Source: Botryosphaeria dothidea (taxonomy: Eukaryota; Ascomycota; Dothideomycetes; Botryosphaeriales; Botryosphaeriaceae). From it: a stretch of DNA of 64,000 nucleotides. Below the pieces are notes generated by a model. That model did not search any database, was not told where the DNA came from, and saw nothing but the letters and a program-made list of their open reading frames with translations. Positions 12,301-21,940 of this stretch are shown piece by piece; position 1 is the first letter of the stretch; each line of letters begins with the position of its first letter. Location of the stretch: contig WWBZ02000010.1 of the NCBI GenBank assembly GCA_011503125.2, positions 558,001 to 622,000 of the forward strand. The letters run 5' to 3'. The position numbers were made by a program, and so were the translations under genes.

Positions 12301-14050
12301 GATTGAAGGCGGGCGTCATCTGGATGAGGTCAAATAAGACTCGGAAGAATGACTCGTTGCGAGCTTCCTCTGGTGATGAGTCTCGCGCAACAAGCTGATA
12401 AGCTTTTGCTCGCGAGCAGGTGTCGTAGTGAACAGGCACGACGTCGTTCGTGAACTCTACGCCGGTAACAGCTGTGAGCAACGCCTTAATAGCGTGGTAG
12501 TTAGCATGAGTAAAGACTCCATGCCACTGTTCAGCTAGGAGACTACGGGTGGTCGTAGTACTCGTAATGGCTGGTACGGACTCTGCTTGGTATAGTTTAA
12601 GAAAGAACTGTCCTTCAGACGGAGTAAGGACACACACTATAGTGTCGTCCTTGTAGAGTCGAAGACTCTTAGTGTCCATATGAACGTCTTTCTCATTGCA
12701 CTTAGAAATGGAGACTAAGTTGCCCATGAATACTAGGACGTAGGCTACATCACGAAGGGTGATAACCTTGCTCTTCTTTCCGTTGCGGGCATTGACTGTG
12801 ATATTCCCGAAGCTCTTAATAGGCACACGCGTGTTGCCGCAGATCACGAAGTCATCTGGACCTGCGTTGCGTGTCTTGATAAACCTTTTGCGCATATATC
12901 TGTTACACACGTGATGAGTGGTACCAGTGTCTACGATCTATGAGAGCTCCAACGTGGTTGGACGCGAGTCTCGGTGCGTAGCAAATGACTGCGCAACAAC
13001 GGCTGGGAAGGACTTAATAGATCCTTGCTCGTCATTACTATTATCATCATTTGCAAGCGTGTTAGGCTTAGGCTCCTTGCCTTTACCCTTGTTACCTTGT
13101 GTGTGAGGTGTTGGCGGTGTACCGCGCTTGAGTGCATTCTCAACTTGCGTCTTGATCTTGTCATTCTTCATGAGCTTAAGGATCTTATCCTGGACCTTCT
13201 TGTTTGGTTTGAAGTCGGCAGGACGGTTGGGCGCGTTCGGATTGAGATAGAAGCACTGGAAGTACCAGTGTAGGAGTCCACATAAGCATTTAGGAGGCTT
13301 CTACGGCTGCTCCTCGCCTCGTAGAGTAGCTGCGAAGGTCGCATGAGTCTTGTTCGTTATGAGCGCTTGCTTCTGGCGAGCATGCTCACGATAATCGATA
13401 ATGACATCTGAAACGTCAAGCGTCTTAGTACCGAGTCGCAGCTCACGAAGGATAGGGCTAGCGTATTCTGAGTCGTGTTGCATGATAGGCTTGAGGAATA
13501 TATTTACTCCTCGAGAGCCTTCGACATCAGAGAGGCCAAGAGAGCGTGCTTTGAATACACACTCTTCCCATTGTGTGAGCCACTTTTCAGTGCTCTGGGT
13601 AGTTGGAGGCTTCTCAAGCTCGCGGAGCTTATTAAGAACGAACTCCTGTTGTGTAGAGGTGGAAGGTTAAAGTCGTGCTTGTAAGGCGCGCAACTGTGCG
13701 TAAGGATGTGAATCCTCGACCTTGCGCAGGAGTGGTAGTAGTGGCTGAGACACTGAGTCTTCAATGAGTGATGAGAGGTTATTGAGCTCTCGCATCTGCC
13801 TGTCGTACTCCTTTTTATCCTCCTTATAGTCCTCGCGCTTCCACTTGTGCTTCTCACGATCCGCGTCGGTGATATTGCCTGTTGGTAGAGGAGGCTTGGT
13901 GGGCGCGATTGGTTGTTGCGGACGTGAGTCCTTGGTTGGATCGATGTAGTCGTATAAGCGAGCCTTCTTTGCACGCGATTGGACGATGAAGAACCATTCA
14001 TCCTAGTCTTGCGAAGACTTGAGGACGATGATTGGCTTCGAAGACGACAT
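9392..14050 (-). pseudogene. Younger copia Gag-Pol polyprotein, lightly RIP-mutated
   Basis: Read from the ATG at 14050 on the minus strand. Gag comes first (MSSSKPIIVLKSSQD, later a CLCGLLHWYFQC knuckle-like motif near 13270). The aspartic protease motif IVDTGTTHHV follows near 12920. The GAG-pre-integrase zinc site and integrase core lie at 12056-12700, and the integrase C-terminal part at 11654-12004. RT has LKKALYRLKESPALWQ and FFVDDIIMAF (10298-10522), and RNase H ends with LRHVDIYHHWLRQE near 9510. The stop is at 9392-9394. Protease and RT catalytic aspartates are intact, but scattered TAG codons, commonest in RNase H, break the frame. It would encode the particle, protease, integrase and polymerase of a copia element. 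Confidence 0.9.
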
Positions 14051-14345
14051 GGTGGGTAACGAATAGGTGCTATTCGTCAGTTAACGTCGTACAGCTAACT
14101 AAAAGGGTTAAAGCTAGCTAGGAACGTGTATTAGATACTTGAGATGCTCGATGTTGAGGCAAATAGCTGTGTCGTGATGACTGTTGATGAAATGACACGT
14201 GGAGGGAAGCCGTCGCACGGTCGCAGTGTGTTACAGCAGGGTGCAACAACATAGTGTTCTTCTGGATACCGCAGAGAGAACGTTATAAGCGTATAAGACG
14301 CTTATACAGAGATCAAACGATGGATAACGAGTTTTGGAAGTGATT

Positions 14346-14358
14346 CCGGGCTCATAAC
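14346..14358 (-). other. Primer-binding site of younger copia (half-tRNA iMet type)
   Basis: The plus strand reads ccgggctcataac directly against the 5' LTR at 14359. This is the anticodon-loop end of an initiator tRNA-Met 5' half, not a tRNA 3' end with CCA. Priming by a tRNA-iMet 5' half is established for Drosophila copia. The outer copia has the same bases at 16462-16474. Confidence 0.75.
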
Positions 14359-14506
14359 TGTTGGTATGTTGATGAACAATGATGATCTATTGATGATTGG
14401 CATGAGGAGGAAGGGCGTAGGTGGCCTACCCTCCTTATATACGTAAGTGAGTGACTAAGCTATCTGGTGTTGCAAAAGCAATATGCAAAACACGTGATTT
14501 CCAACA
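14359..14506 (-). repeat. 5' LTR of younger copia
   Basis: 148 bp, TGTTGG..CCAACA, near-identical to 9102-9249; followed by the CTTGT target duplication at 14507-14511. Confidence 0.93.
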
Positions 14507-15151
14507 CTTGTCTCTCCTTTCCTATCTTATTTTCTCTATCCACTTCTTCTTCCACAGCTCTCTGATTACCAAACGAAGCCTAGTTCGCTCTGGGAACTTT
14601 TGACTTGTAGGGGGGCAGCTATTAAGAAGGGAGTCCAGTCTCCTCCTTAGTAGTATCCTCCTAGCTAGGCTAGAAGCTCCCTTAGCATTTAGTGTAGCCC
14701 TAGTAATCATCTTAATGTCCCTACATGTATTCTCAACCACTGTGGCTACTGGTCCCTTTTTGCTCCTAATTGTCTGTGCCAGTGTGAGCTCATCCATGTG
14801 GAGTGATAGGGGGGGGATCCCAGCCTCGTGTTCTAGTGTTTGGGTAGGTGTTGACTTGTATGCTCCAGAGATGACACGTAGGCACTAGCTTTGAATCTTT
14901 TCCAGAGGTTTGGCTGCTATCTTTCTCCCTCCTGGGGTCCCTTCTGGGGTATGCCATACCCCACAGCCATAGGTAAGAACTGGTCTTACTACTGTAGTGT
15001 AGATATGGCGTGCCTTTATAAAGGAGGCTCCCCAGGTAGATGCTGCAAGTCTGGAGAGAGAGGTGCATTGCTTTATTGCCTTAGCATTAGTCTCCCTGAT
15101 ATGGGGTCCCCACCTGAGCTTGCTATCTACATGGATGCCAAGGATCTTAAC

Positions 15152-15582
15152 CTATGGCTCAGGGTTGCCTCTAAAGCCAGGGATTTGAATCCTAGCCTCC
15201 ATGTTGAATCTTCGTGGCCTTCTAGTAAAGTGGATAAGGTAGTACTTATCTAGGGAAAATGTAGAGCCATGGGTGGCTGCCCACTGCTCACAAGTGTTGT
15301 TGGCCTCCTCTAGTACTCTACAGTTTTGTTCTATTAACCTACTAAAGGTAAGGATGTTAATGTCATCTACAAAGCCTAGGGGGAAGGTACTTCCCCTTTT
15401 AAGCTCTATAAGAAGGTTAGAGGCAAAGTAGAGGTAGAGGATTGGTGAGAGTGAGGATCCCTGAGGGATCCCAGTGGGGGTTGGAATCAGTTGGCTGGTG
15501 TAACCACCAAAGGAGAGCTGTGTAGACCTGCCCTGTAGGAAGGAGTGAGTGAATCTTTCCACCCAGCTTGGTAGCCTTGCTG
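15152..15582 (-). pseudogene. RT fragment of the minus-strand LINE
   Basis: The open frame covers the central RT palm: LPSWVERFTHSFLQGRST, TGIPQGSSLSPILYLYFAS and an intact catalytic FVDDINIL. This differs from copies 1 and 3, where FVDD has become FVDN. The open frame runs beyond 15582 into copia sequence, but that extension is chance readthrough across the LINE/copia junction. Downstream parts continue to 14512 and, past the copia, to 8377. The protein is truncated at its N terminus, lacking endonuclease and RT fingers, so it is not functional. Confidence 0.85.
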
Positions 15583-15596
15583 TTCCGCTAAGTATA

Positions 15597-16474
15597 GTAG
15601 TAAAGGCTACGTGGCTTCCCTTAATTAGCTGAGAATCAACGAGCTTATTTAGGCGTACGTGTTGCCGAAATTTCTCCGTAATTGTATAGAAATCTGGTTC
15701 TATGTTATCGTTAAGCATAGATAGCTCCTAAAAGTTGGCGAAATAAGAGAAAATAGGCTTAATAGCCAAGAGAAAGTCTCGTACGGGCTTAGACCCTTAA
15801 ACCTCCGCGAGATTCTGAGCCTTAGCTCTAGAATAGAGCCGTTCCCATTATTGAATCTAAGACTCGATTTCCTGGGTTTTCGGAGTAACCCGAAGGTTCT
15901 AATATTACTATTTAAGCTCTAGGGTTCTAGCAGCGTCCGTTGGTACTAGACGTTACCTAAGTGCCTAAAGAAGGTCCCACGGGTGCGAAGGCTTATCCGT
16001 AATATACGTAAGAAGGTTAACTAAGGTTGACTCCTAAATATAGGTAGTCAGGTCTATGATTGCTTTCCGATAGGTATTGTAGTCAGAAAGATTGTTACGG
16101 TACTTAGCGTTATAGGCGGCAAAGACGTCCTTATCCGTAGTAAGGTTGCCGTTATCGTTAACTTAAAAGGTAGGTGCGGTTGGCTTAACCGGTTGTACTA
16201 GTTTAGGTTAAGTATCTGGGTTGATGAGGTCCCAGATCTCTAGGGACTCGGCGCGGGACTTAACTAGGTATAGCCAATTATCCCAGTCTGAAGGCTTGGC
16301 TAAAATGGCCCTGGTTATTAAGGAACTTATCGTAGAAGGTCGAGATAATGTTATTATTGAGGCTAGGAATAAGGTTCTAGCCGTACTAAGAGGGTCTAAT
16401 AGATAAAGGTAAAAGAGGCTATACTAGGTGTAGAATAAGTGCACGCAAAAGAGTGCGTGATCCGGGCTCATAAC
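15597..16474 (-). pseudogene. Outer copia gag remnant
   Basis: Minus-strand translation from about 16330 reads AKPSDWDNWLYLVKSRAES followed by EIWDLINPD, a typical copia Gag opening, then continues with TAG/TAA interruptions until the LINE junction at 15596. It adjoins the primer site and 5' LTR at 16475, as expected. Confidence 0.75.
16462..16474 (-). other. Primer-binding site of outer copia (half-tRNA iMet type)
   Basis: The plus strand tccgggctcataac abuts the LTR start at 16475. It shares ccgggctcataac with the younger copia although the LTRs are unrelated, so both families appear to use the same tRNA-iMet anticodon-end primer. Confidence 0.72.
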
Positions 16475-16736
16475 TATTGCAGTTCCCTCGGGAACTTGCT
16501 GAATGCGCAGCATATCCTTACGTGCCTAGGGAGAGAAAACGAAGATATAGAAGACTCTGATATCTGAAGGTAGTAACTATGGTGGCTTAAATACATGACT
16601 GTTAGGTACAAATTGGGTAGAGTTAAGGTAGTGATTGGGCAGATATTAGGTAGTGTTTTTAAGCACGGAGCAGGTTGGGTAGTAGGTAGGTGCCTAAATT
16701 GCCACCGTATGCCCAAGTGATGCCTAAACCGTTACA
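16475..16736 (-). repeat. 5' LTR of outer copia
   Basis: 262 bp, TATTGC (from TGTTGC) to GTTACA; matches 582-843. Followed by ATAAT at 16737-16741. Confidence 0.92.
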
Positions 16737-16859
16737 ATAATTTGTCAGGCTATGAATATTCGTGACCCTTCTGCAGCGAACCATCGGTCGCGTTCAGGAC
16801 GTGCAACAATATCTCTTCTCGACATCATGATCTTATTCTTTGTCAAAATTTCTTCACAT

Positions 16860-17413
16860 AATAGATACGCCCTTGCATCTGGCGTACTTTTGGGTCATTG
16901 GGCGGTCCTACTTCTGCTCGAGTGTGCGAAAACACCACTTGCGTTTCGCGCCTCTACCGCGCTTCGCAGAGCACTCATCTGCCCACATGACTTCAGCCCA
17001 TTGCTGCAGTGTCCAGTCCAAATGCCCGTGCGCAGAGGCCAGCCAGATTGCTGCGTGTTCTTTCGCAAGTTCTGGTCGGCCTCCTACGCGTCATTTGCGT
17101 AGGCTGTAAGTATCTAAGAGGCGCGCAATGGTCCGGTCGTGGCAGTCCACACCGGTCTGTTTGCACGCTTTTTGTAGGTGATCTTAGGGTTCTTTCGTAC
17201 GATACACGGAATGTGTCCTTTGTTGCTATCTGAAGAGATCTTGGGCCTGCCAGAACGAAGCTCACAGCGTCCCTCGTTGCACTGCGACGCACGTAGTGTG
17301 GCGGTGTAAATAGCCGATTTCGACACACCAAGCTCGCTTTTAAACTAAGCCGGCTTCTTGCCTAATGCCATATAGGTAAGTATAATGCCGCGCTGGTGAG
17401 GGGAGAGTACTCC
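16860..17413 (-). pseudogene. Tc1/mariner transposase fragment
   Basis: Minus-strand reading in shifting frames matches the element at 41883-43225: SGVLSPHQRGIILTYMALGK for the helix-turn-helix start, RCELRSGRPKISSD, then a DWT..QW..VMWADECSAKRG-like block with the first catalytic aspartate. Frameshifts and stops separate the blocks. The 5' end is cut by the 166-bp element at 17414, and the part past the first D is not recognisable below about 16860. Catalytic D2 and the last acidic residue are missing. Confidence 0.72.
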
Positions 17414-17579
17414 TGATGGAAAATGAGCTCAATCACCTCCGTTATCTGTTATTGGATAGTATATTAGCTTAGTCATTCATTCTGAGACGTCTTGGGGATC
17501 AACACCACGAGCGCCTCAGCAACCAAGCAATCAAGTCATTCATTCATGGATTCCGACCGATCAAGCACAAAATCCATCA
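17414..17579. repeat. 166-bp TG..CA element, copy A
   Basis: One of four copies of exactly 166 bp, with ends TGATGGAA and TCCATCA. It sits in the Tc1/mariner fragment. No clear target duplication here. Same orientation as 61110-61275. Could be a solo LTR of a small retroelement or a MITE. Confidence 0.8.
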
Positions 17580-18194
17580 CATCCTTTAGCGGCCAGCGGT
17601 AGTTAAGTCAGTCTGGTCCTGGCGTGGTCTTCTACTGCTACACACTTCCTTGAGTCTGTACTCAATCACGCGATGCTTCTAAGACGCCCACCTAGAAATC
17701 ACGATGATAACAACGCCGCAATTAAGACAAATTTCACACATCGCCGTCTTATGGCTTTATATAATGTGTATGGGGCTTCCGCGCAATCAGGGGTCCTTGT
17801 ATTGAAGACTTAGGCTCACGGCATTGCGAGGTGGGCATCGCTAAAAATTGGTCCGTGCACGCGAGGGGCTTGTCGCCGTGAGGATGGAGTGGGCTACTTA
17901 ACCAGCCACGGTGATGTTATAGTTGGGGCCGACATTCGATAGAACTGGAAGGTTCTTATTCATGCCAAAAATTAGCTCCGCGGCATTGGTCGCGAAATTT
18001 CAAGGCTGATTGGAGATATAGAACGAAGAGATCTCGGTCCTACTCTCCGTACCCAGTACTACACATGGCACATACTATACTCCTATCGTTTAAGATTATA
18101 ATCTACTCAAATCCCTTTAGACGTAGTTCTATATCTTCTTGGCCTAATACTACTATGCAAAATGACCGTTAATAGAAGATGTAGAAAAGGTAAA
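17580..18194. other. Stretch with no identified feature
   Basis: No gene, LTR or transposase blocks recognised. A short sequence near 18163 (gaccgttaatag) recurs at 19601 just right of element copy B, so part of this stretch may be an older duplicate or insertion target. Confidence 0.3.
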
Positions 18195-18638
18195 TTAGCT
18201 TCGATATCTGTGCTTAGCTCTTTTAAGACTAGGGATTAATAGGGAATCGTGAGAGCATAAGACGGAAAAAAATAGTAGACAATGGATATCGTGTTGGCAT
18301 TTTCCTGTACAAAAGCCCCGCTTATTCCAAAGTCCAAGCGTCACGAAGTCTGTCCTTTCTCCCGGTGCGCCGCGAACATGGACTCCCATCCATTGCGCAA
18401 ACCTCGCTACGAACCACTTGACCGCCACTATGCGGCATTCAGAACCTGAGTTGCCTCCACCACCTACAATCACCTTACGCTCTAGCTTCTTCTCCCTATC
18501 GCGACTTAGTTTGAGTAGCAGTTCGTGCGCACGCTTTGAGAAATGGGGCGTTTCCAAGGCGCATCTGATTAGGCTTCTTATCACTCCAGTCGCTGGCCTC
18601 GAAGGACGGGTCATATATGTATGGCTGGTGGGTTTCAT
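18195..18638 (-). CDS. Possible small gene, 147 codons, unknown
   Basis: An open frame from the ATG at 18638 without family resemblance. It has a basic/helical segment (SRDREKKLERKVIVGGGG) and several cysteines. A TATA-like sequence and a conserved repeat lie upstream on the same strand near 18730-18800. A first ATG at 18699 gives only a 20-codon hydrophobic peptide, and a neighbouring frame also looks coding-like, so a frameshifted older gene is possible. Antisense frames overlap. I cannot assign a function. Confidence 0.2.
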   Translation of the reverse strand: MKPTSHTYMTRPSRPATGVIRSLIRCALETPHFSKRAHELLLKLSRDREKKLERKVIVGGGGNSGSECRIVAVKWFVARFAQWMGVHVRGAPGERTDFVTLGLWNKRGFCTGKCQHDIHCLLFFSVLCSHDSLLIPSLKRAKHRYRS

Positions 18639-18699
18639 CGATCAGGACGACGAACTCATGGCCAGAGCTATTACGACCAGAATGCCGGTCTCTCGCATC

Positions 18700-18970
18700 C
18701 TCATCTGTCGAATTTTGTGTAGTGAAGGCTTGTGAGGTTAAAAAAGAGAGTAGATTCTGCCTGTCTCCTAAGAGGGAATCCGGTAGGCTTGCTTATATAC
18801 ATAAGTGATAGCTACATAACCGAGGATACTAAAGATCCGAGAGAGAGTGCCGATGCGGGGTTGAGCATCAAAGAGTGTTGTTATATAACGGATAGAATAT
18901 TCGAGATAAATGAGATGCCTAAAGTACTAAAGCAAGAAAGTCTGATAACTTCATACTTCTTCTAATCCAT
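18700..18970 (-). repeat. Promoter-like diverged repeat, copy 1
   Basis: Shares blocks in the same order and strand with 41245-41575: gagagtagattctgcctgtc, cctaagaggga, a TATGTATATAAG TATA-like motif, and a distal ATCAGAC..AGGCATC..ATT block. The block order suggests duplicated upstream regions of related genes or an unknown repeat. Confidence 0.6.
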
Positions 18971-19185
18971 ATTTCAATAGTAGGCCAATTTTTTACAAGA
19001 AGAACCCCGTCATCAGTTAGGAACAGGACGATGGTTGGCTGATGATTTGGTTTTCCATGTCATCGCCGCTGACACTTACGTATCAATGGCGCATTTGCCT
19101 TTCTCCATTCTCAGTCAAATCCCACCTTGCATGTTCCCCTATCGATGGTCAAACCACGCGTTCAAGTTCCATACCTCCCTATATA

Positions 19186-19404
19186 CTATGATATTGAGGG
19201 GTACAAGATTGTTTCGGCGGCTTCAAGATAGCTGTGAGCGGAATCTGCCTTTTTACTTCTCCTCATCGATCTCATCGCTAATACTCTTAGTTTTACTACA
19301 TCATCTCGGTATAATCCTCGGATATTTTGTCCACCACGTCCTAGCTCCTCGCCGTAGCTTTCATGGAAGAAGTTTTCCGTAAGATCATTGTCCAATGTAT
19401 TCAA
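19186..19404 (-). pseudogene. Unrecognised coding-like fragment
   Basis: The frame from 19404 is compositionally protein-like (charged, starting MNTLDNDLTENFFHESYGEE, with VKLRVLAMRSMRRSKKAD later) and is cut upstream by the 166-bp element at 19434. A further in-frame piece follows after a stop, then more stops. No family recognised; probably a gene relic. Confidence 0.25.
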
Positions 19405-19433
19405 GGTGGCAATTGCGAAGATTCAAAACATTC

Positions 19434-19599
19434 TGATGGAATTCGCGCTTGATCGGTCGGAATCGATGAGTGAATGACTTGATCGCTTGTCTGCCGAGGC
19501 GCTCGTGGTGTTGATCCCCAAGACGTCTCAGAATGAATGACTAAGCTAATGTGCTATCCAATAACAGATAACGGAGGTGATTGAGCTCATTTTCCATCA
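19434..19599. repeat. 166-bp TG..CA element, copy B
   Basis: 166 bp, TGATGGAATTCGCGCTTGAT to TTTCCATCA, inverted relative to copies A and D. Copies A and B face each other across 17580-19433. Confidence 0.8.
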
Positions 19600-19638
19600 T
19601 GACCGTTAATAGGATATGCATAAAAGGTAAATAAAAAC

Positions 19639-21470
19639 ATGACCACACCAAAAAATCGACCCCAAGCTACGGCGCCGGGAGAGGACCCTAGGGACTCTCC
19701 TAGGCTTCGCGAGTCCCAAAACAGTACTCAAGACAACTGTAGCCGCGTAGTGGTTGATGTAGAGGACACAGGAAGAGGCGAACAGCCTCCCCCAGTGACC
19801 ACCTCTACCCAGCCCCAATACACCCCCAAGAAACCGCAGAGCACCCAGTACAGCGTAGAATATGTTGAAAGAGCCTCAAAAACAGCAGACACTCTCCTCC
19901 AAGCCCTATAAACATCCGCTAGCCTCCCTTTAGTCCTCTCCAGCCAGGTGAAAAATTTTCTCGACATTGCCAAGACAATCTTCCAGGATCATATTGCTAT
20001 CTGCCAGGAGGCAACCACCAAGGAGCCAGGCCTTAAAGACATCCTCAAAGAGGTCCAACAGGTCCAAAAGACAGTCAACCGTATCCAGGCTACCTCTACA
20101 CCCACACCCAACACTCGCAGCTGGGCACAAATTGCAGCCCAAGCAGCCCCGAAGCCCCCTACCCCCCCAACCACCACTGAACTCACCCTCCACCTCCCAG
20201 AGACAGCAAACAGACAAGAAGTAGCCAAGCTCTCTGTAACGGTTTAGGCATCACTTAGGCATACGGTGGCAATTTAGGCACCTACCTGCTACCCAACCTG
20301 CTCCGTACTCCCTACTCACTACCCAATGTCTACCTAATATCTACCCAACTTCTACCCAATTTGTACCCAACAGTCATGTATTTAAGCCACAATAGTTACT
20401 ACCTTCAGAAAGGAGAGTCTTCTACATCTTCGTTTTCTCTCCCTAGGCACGCAAGGATATGCTGCGCATTTTAGCCCAGTTATCTACCAAAACTGGAACA
20501 CTCTCAAATGAGGCAATCATCCGAAAGATCTAAGCAGGGAAAAGCTGGGCGTGTAAAAAAGTGCTAGCTGTCAAGAAGCTCCCTAGTGGAGATATTAGGA
20601 TCTTTATACCGGATGAAGTAACTCGAACAGCCCTTCTCCAGGACCAGGAATGGACCGCAGGACTGGGGAAAGAAGTCAGGCCCAACCAGCAACTGTACTC
20701 AGTGCTAGTACACAACGTTCCCCGAGAAGGAATCGATACCATAGATCCCCAAGCTATCCAAACCATCTAGGAGTAGAACCTATCTCTACACCCAGGACTA
20801 CGCATTAGCAAGCTGGCCTGGCTAAAGAGGAAGCTCCCAGAGGGGAAAACTCACTCGGCCATTATCCTTAGCACCACAAACCCCGAAACTACTAATCAGA
20901 TCATTGATAAGGGGCTTATTATTAACTTTACTATCCATATAGCGTAGTACTATAACGCAGCCTTTATAGTAACCCAGTGTTTCAAGTGCCAGGCCTACGG
21001 CCACATTACCAACTATTATAAAAAGGGGGAAAAGTGTGGATAGTGTAGCAAGGCATATAATACTAGGGATTACCCTAAGGATAGTATATAGTGCGTAAAC
21101 TGCTCCCAAAGGCACACAGCCTAGAGCAACTCCTGCCCAACACGCAGAGCCTGCCATGCTAAGGCCGCCCAGGCCCGCTTAGCAGCACCAGAGAGATACC
21201 GGGAAGGATCCCTAATAACTAAGACACAGCCCCAAACCAACTAGTTGACGGTCGGACTAAGGAAGAGGCCTAGGGAGCAGGAGCCGGTCAAGAGAGGGCC
21301 AGGCAGGCCAAGAGACTTGAGCCGCCCCCCTCCCCCAAACCAAATGCGGTTCACTAGACTCAATAGCTCCCAGCATGCCTTAGAAGAAGAGCCCATAGGA
21401 ACTCCCTCCTCCCTACAACTTACACTACTAACCCCCTCGTAGCCTAATTTAGAGATGGAGGGAAGTCAAT
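19639..21470 (+). pseudogene. LINE copy 2 ORF1 (gag-like)
   Basis: Starts MTTPKNRPQATAPGEDPRDS and continues through a central region (QVKNFLDIAKTIFQDHI, TRSWAQIAAQAAPKPPTP) to the zinc knuckles (QCFKCQAYGHITNYY) and the proline-rich tail. It is interrupted by the solo LTR at 20235-20500 and by TAG/TAA codons. The ORF2 start has become ATA (caatattag at 21469), so the ORF1/ORF2 overlap is lost in this copy. Confidence 0.8.
20235..20500 (+). repeat. Solo copia LTR in LINE copy 2
   Basis: TGTAACGG..GGAACA, about 266 bp, the reverse complement relative of the 262-bp outer copia LTR with a diverged end. Flanked by CTCTC at 20230-20234 and 20501-20505. No internal sequence. Confidence 0.9.
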
Positions 21471-21576
21471 ATTAGATATAGACTCCCTCTCCATCGTGCA
21501 GTATAACGTCTATAAGAGCAAGGATAGGGTAATACTCCCCCTTTTTAAGGAGGTGGACCCAAAGATTTACCATATC

Positions 21577-21748
21577 TGTAACGGCTGAACGAAGAAGTGG
21601 TGTTGAGGCAGTGCACGTGATGACGTGTAGGCCGCAGACGCGCGCGCACGCGGTGACGTCACGTACTTCGCAACTTTATAGCTCTCGCTTGTACGTAGAC
21701 TCTGGCACTTTGTGCGACCTCTCTGTAGCAGCATCGAGTCTCATTATA
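21577..21748 (+). repeat. 5' LTR of the chromovirus
   Basis: 172 bp, TGTAACGGC..TCATTATA, matching 27442-27613 with scattered transitions; both contain the cgcgcgcgcacgcgg run. Confidence 0.92.
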
Positions 21749-21940
21749 TTAGGTCGCACCGCCCATCTTACTTATAGCCAGGAGCAGGCTTTAGAATAGC
21801 TCACGTCTCGTTACCGTCACCGTTACCGTCGTCGAGCCTCGCGCAGAGCCTCACCGTTTCGCTGCAAAGTCGGAGCCACGCTAGGTGTCCGAAGCTAACC
21901 GTAACCGCAACCGCAACCGTAACCGTTACCGTCCATCATA

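Larger units (their letters stand above)
9102..14506 (-). mobile_element. Younger Ty1/copia retrotransposon inside the minus-strand LINE
   Basis: 148-bp LTRs at 9102-9249 and 14359-14506 (TGTTGG..CCAACA), flanked by CTTGT at 9097-9101 and 14507-14511. The internal region holds one long polyprotein frame on the minus strand with modest damage. A polypurine complement (cacccccttcgcg) follows the left LTR, and the primer site ends at 14358. At 5405 bp it has the usual size of a complete fungal copia element. It is the innermost and therefore latest insertion of this nest. Confidence 0.95.
8377..15582 (-). mobile_element. Tad1/I-like LINE, minus-strand copy, split by younger copia
   Basis: Flanked by the same 14 bases, TTCCGCTAAGTATA, at 8363-8376 and 15583-15596, an exact LINE-length target duplication. 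The 3' tail (complement of gatagatagataaattc) lies at the left. The element is 5'-truncated within the RT domain near 15582. The copia at 9102-14506 separates the tail from the RT part. Parts of ORF2 remain open, including 15152-15582 and 14522-14797. Confidence 0.92.
577..16741 (-). mobile_element. Outer Ty1/copia retrotransposon, RIP-mutated, with nested insertions
   Basis: Two 262-bp LTRs (582-843 and 16475-16736) are flanked by the 5-bp target duplication ATAAT at 577-581 and 16737-16741, so the ends are exact. The element reads right to left: gag-like sequence at 15597-16474, integrase region at 6665-8362, RT and RNase H at 844-2235. The internal sequence is interrupted by a solo LTR (2236-2419), a plus-strand LINE (2460-6664) and a minus-strand LINE (8377-15582), which itself carries a younger copia. 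All coding parts are broken by TAG/TAA codons typical of CpA-to-TpA mutation. A polypurine tract complement (starting cacccccttt) follows the left LTR directly, and a primer site adjoins the right LTR. Order and orientation are consistent for Pseudoviridae-type copia. Confidence 0.92.
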
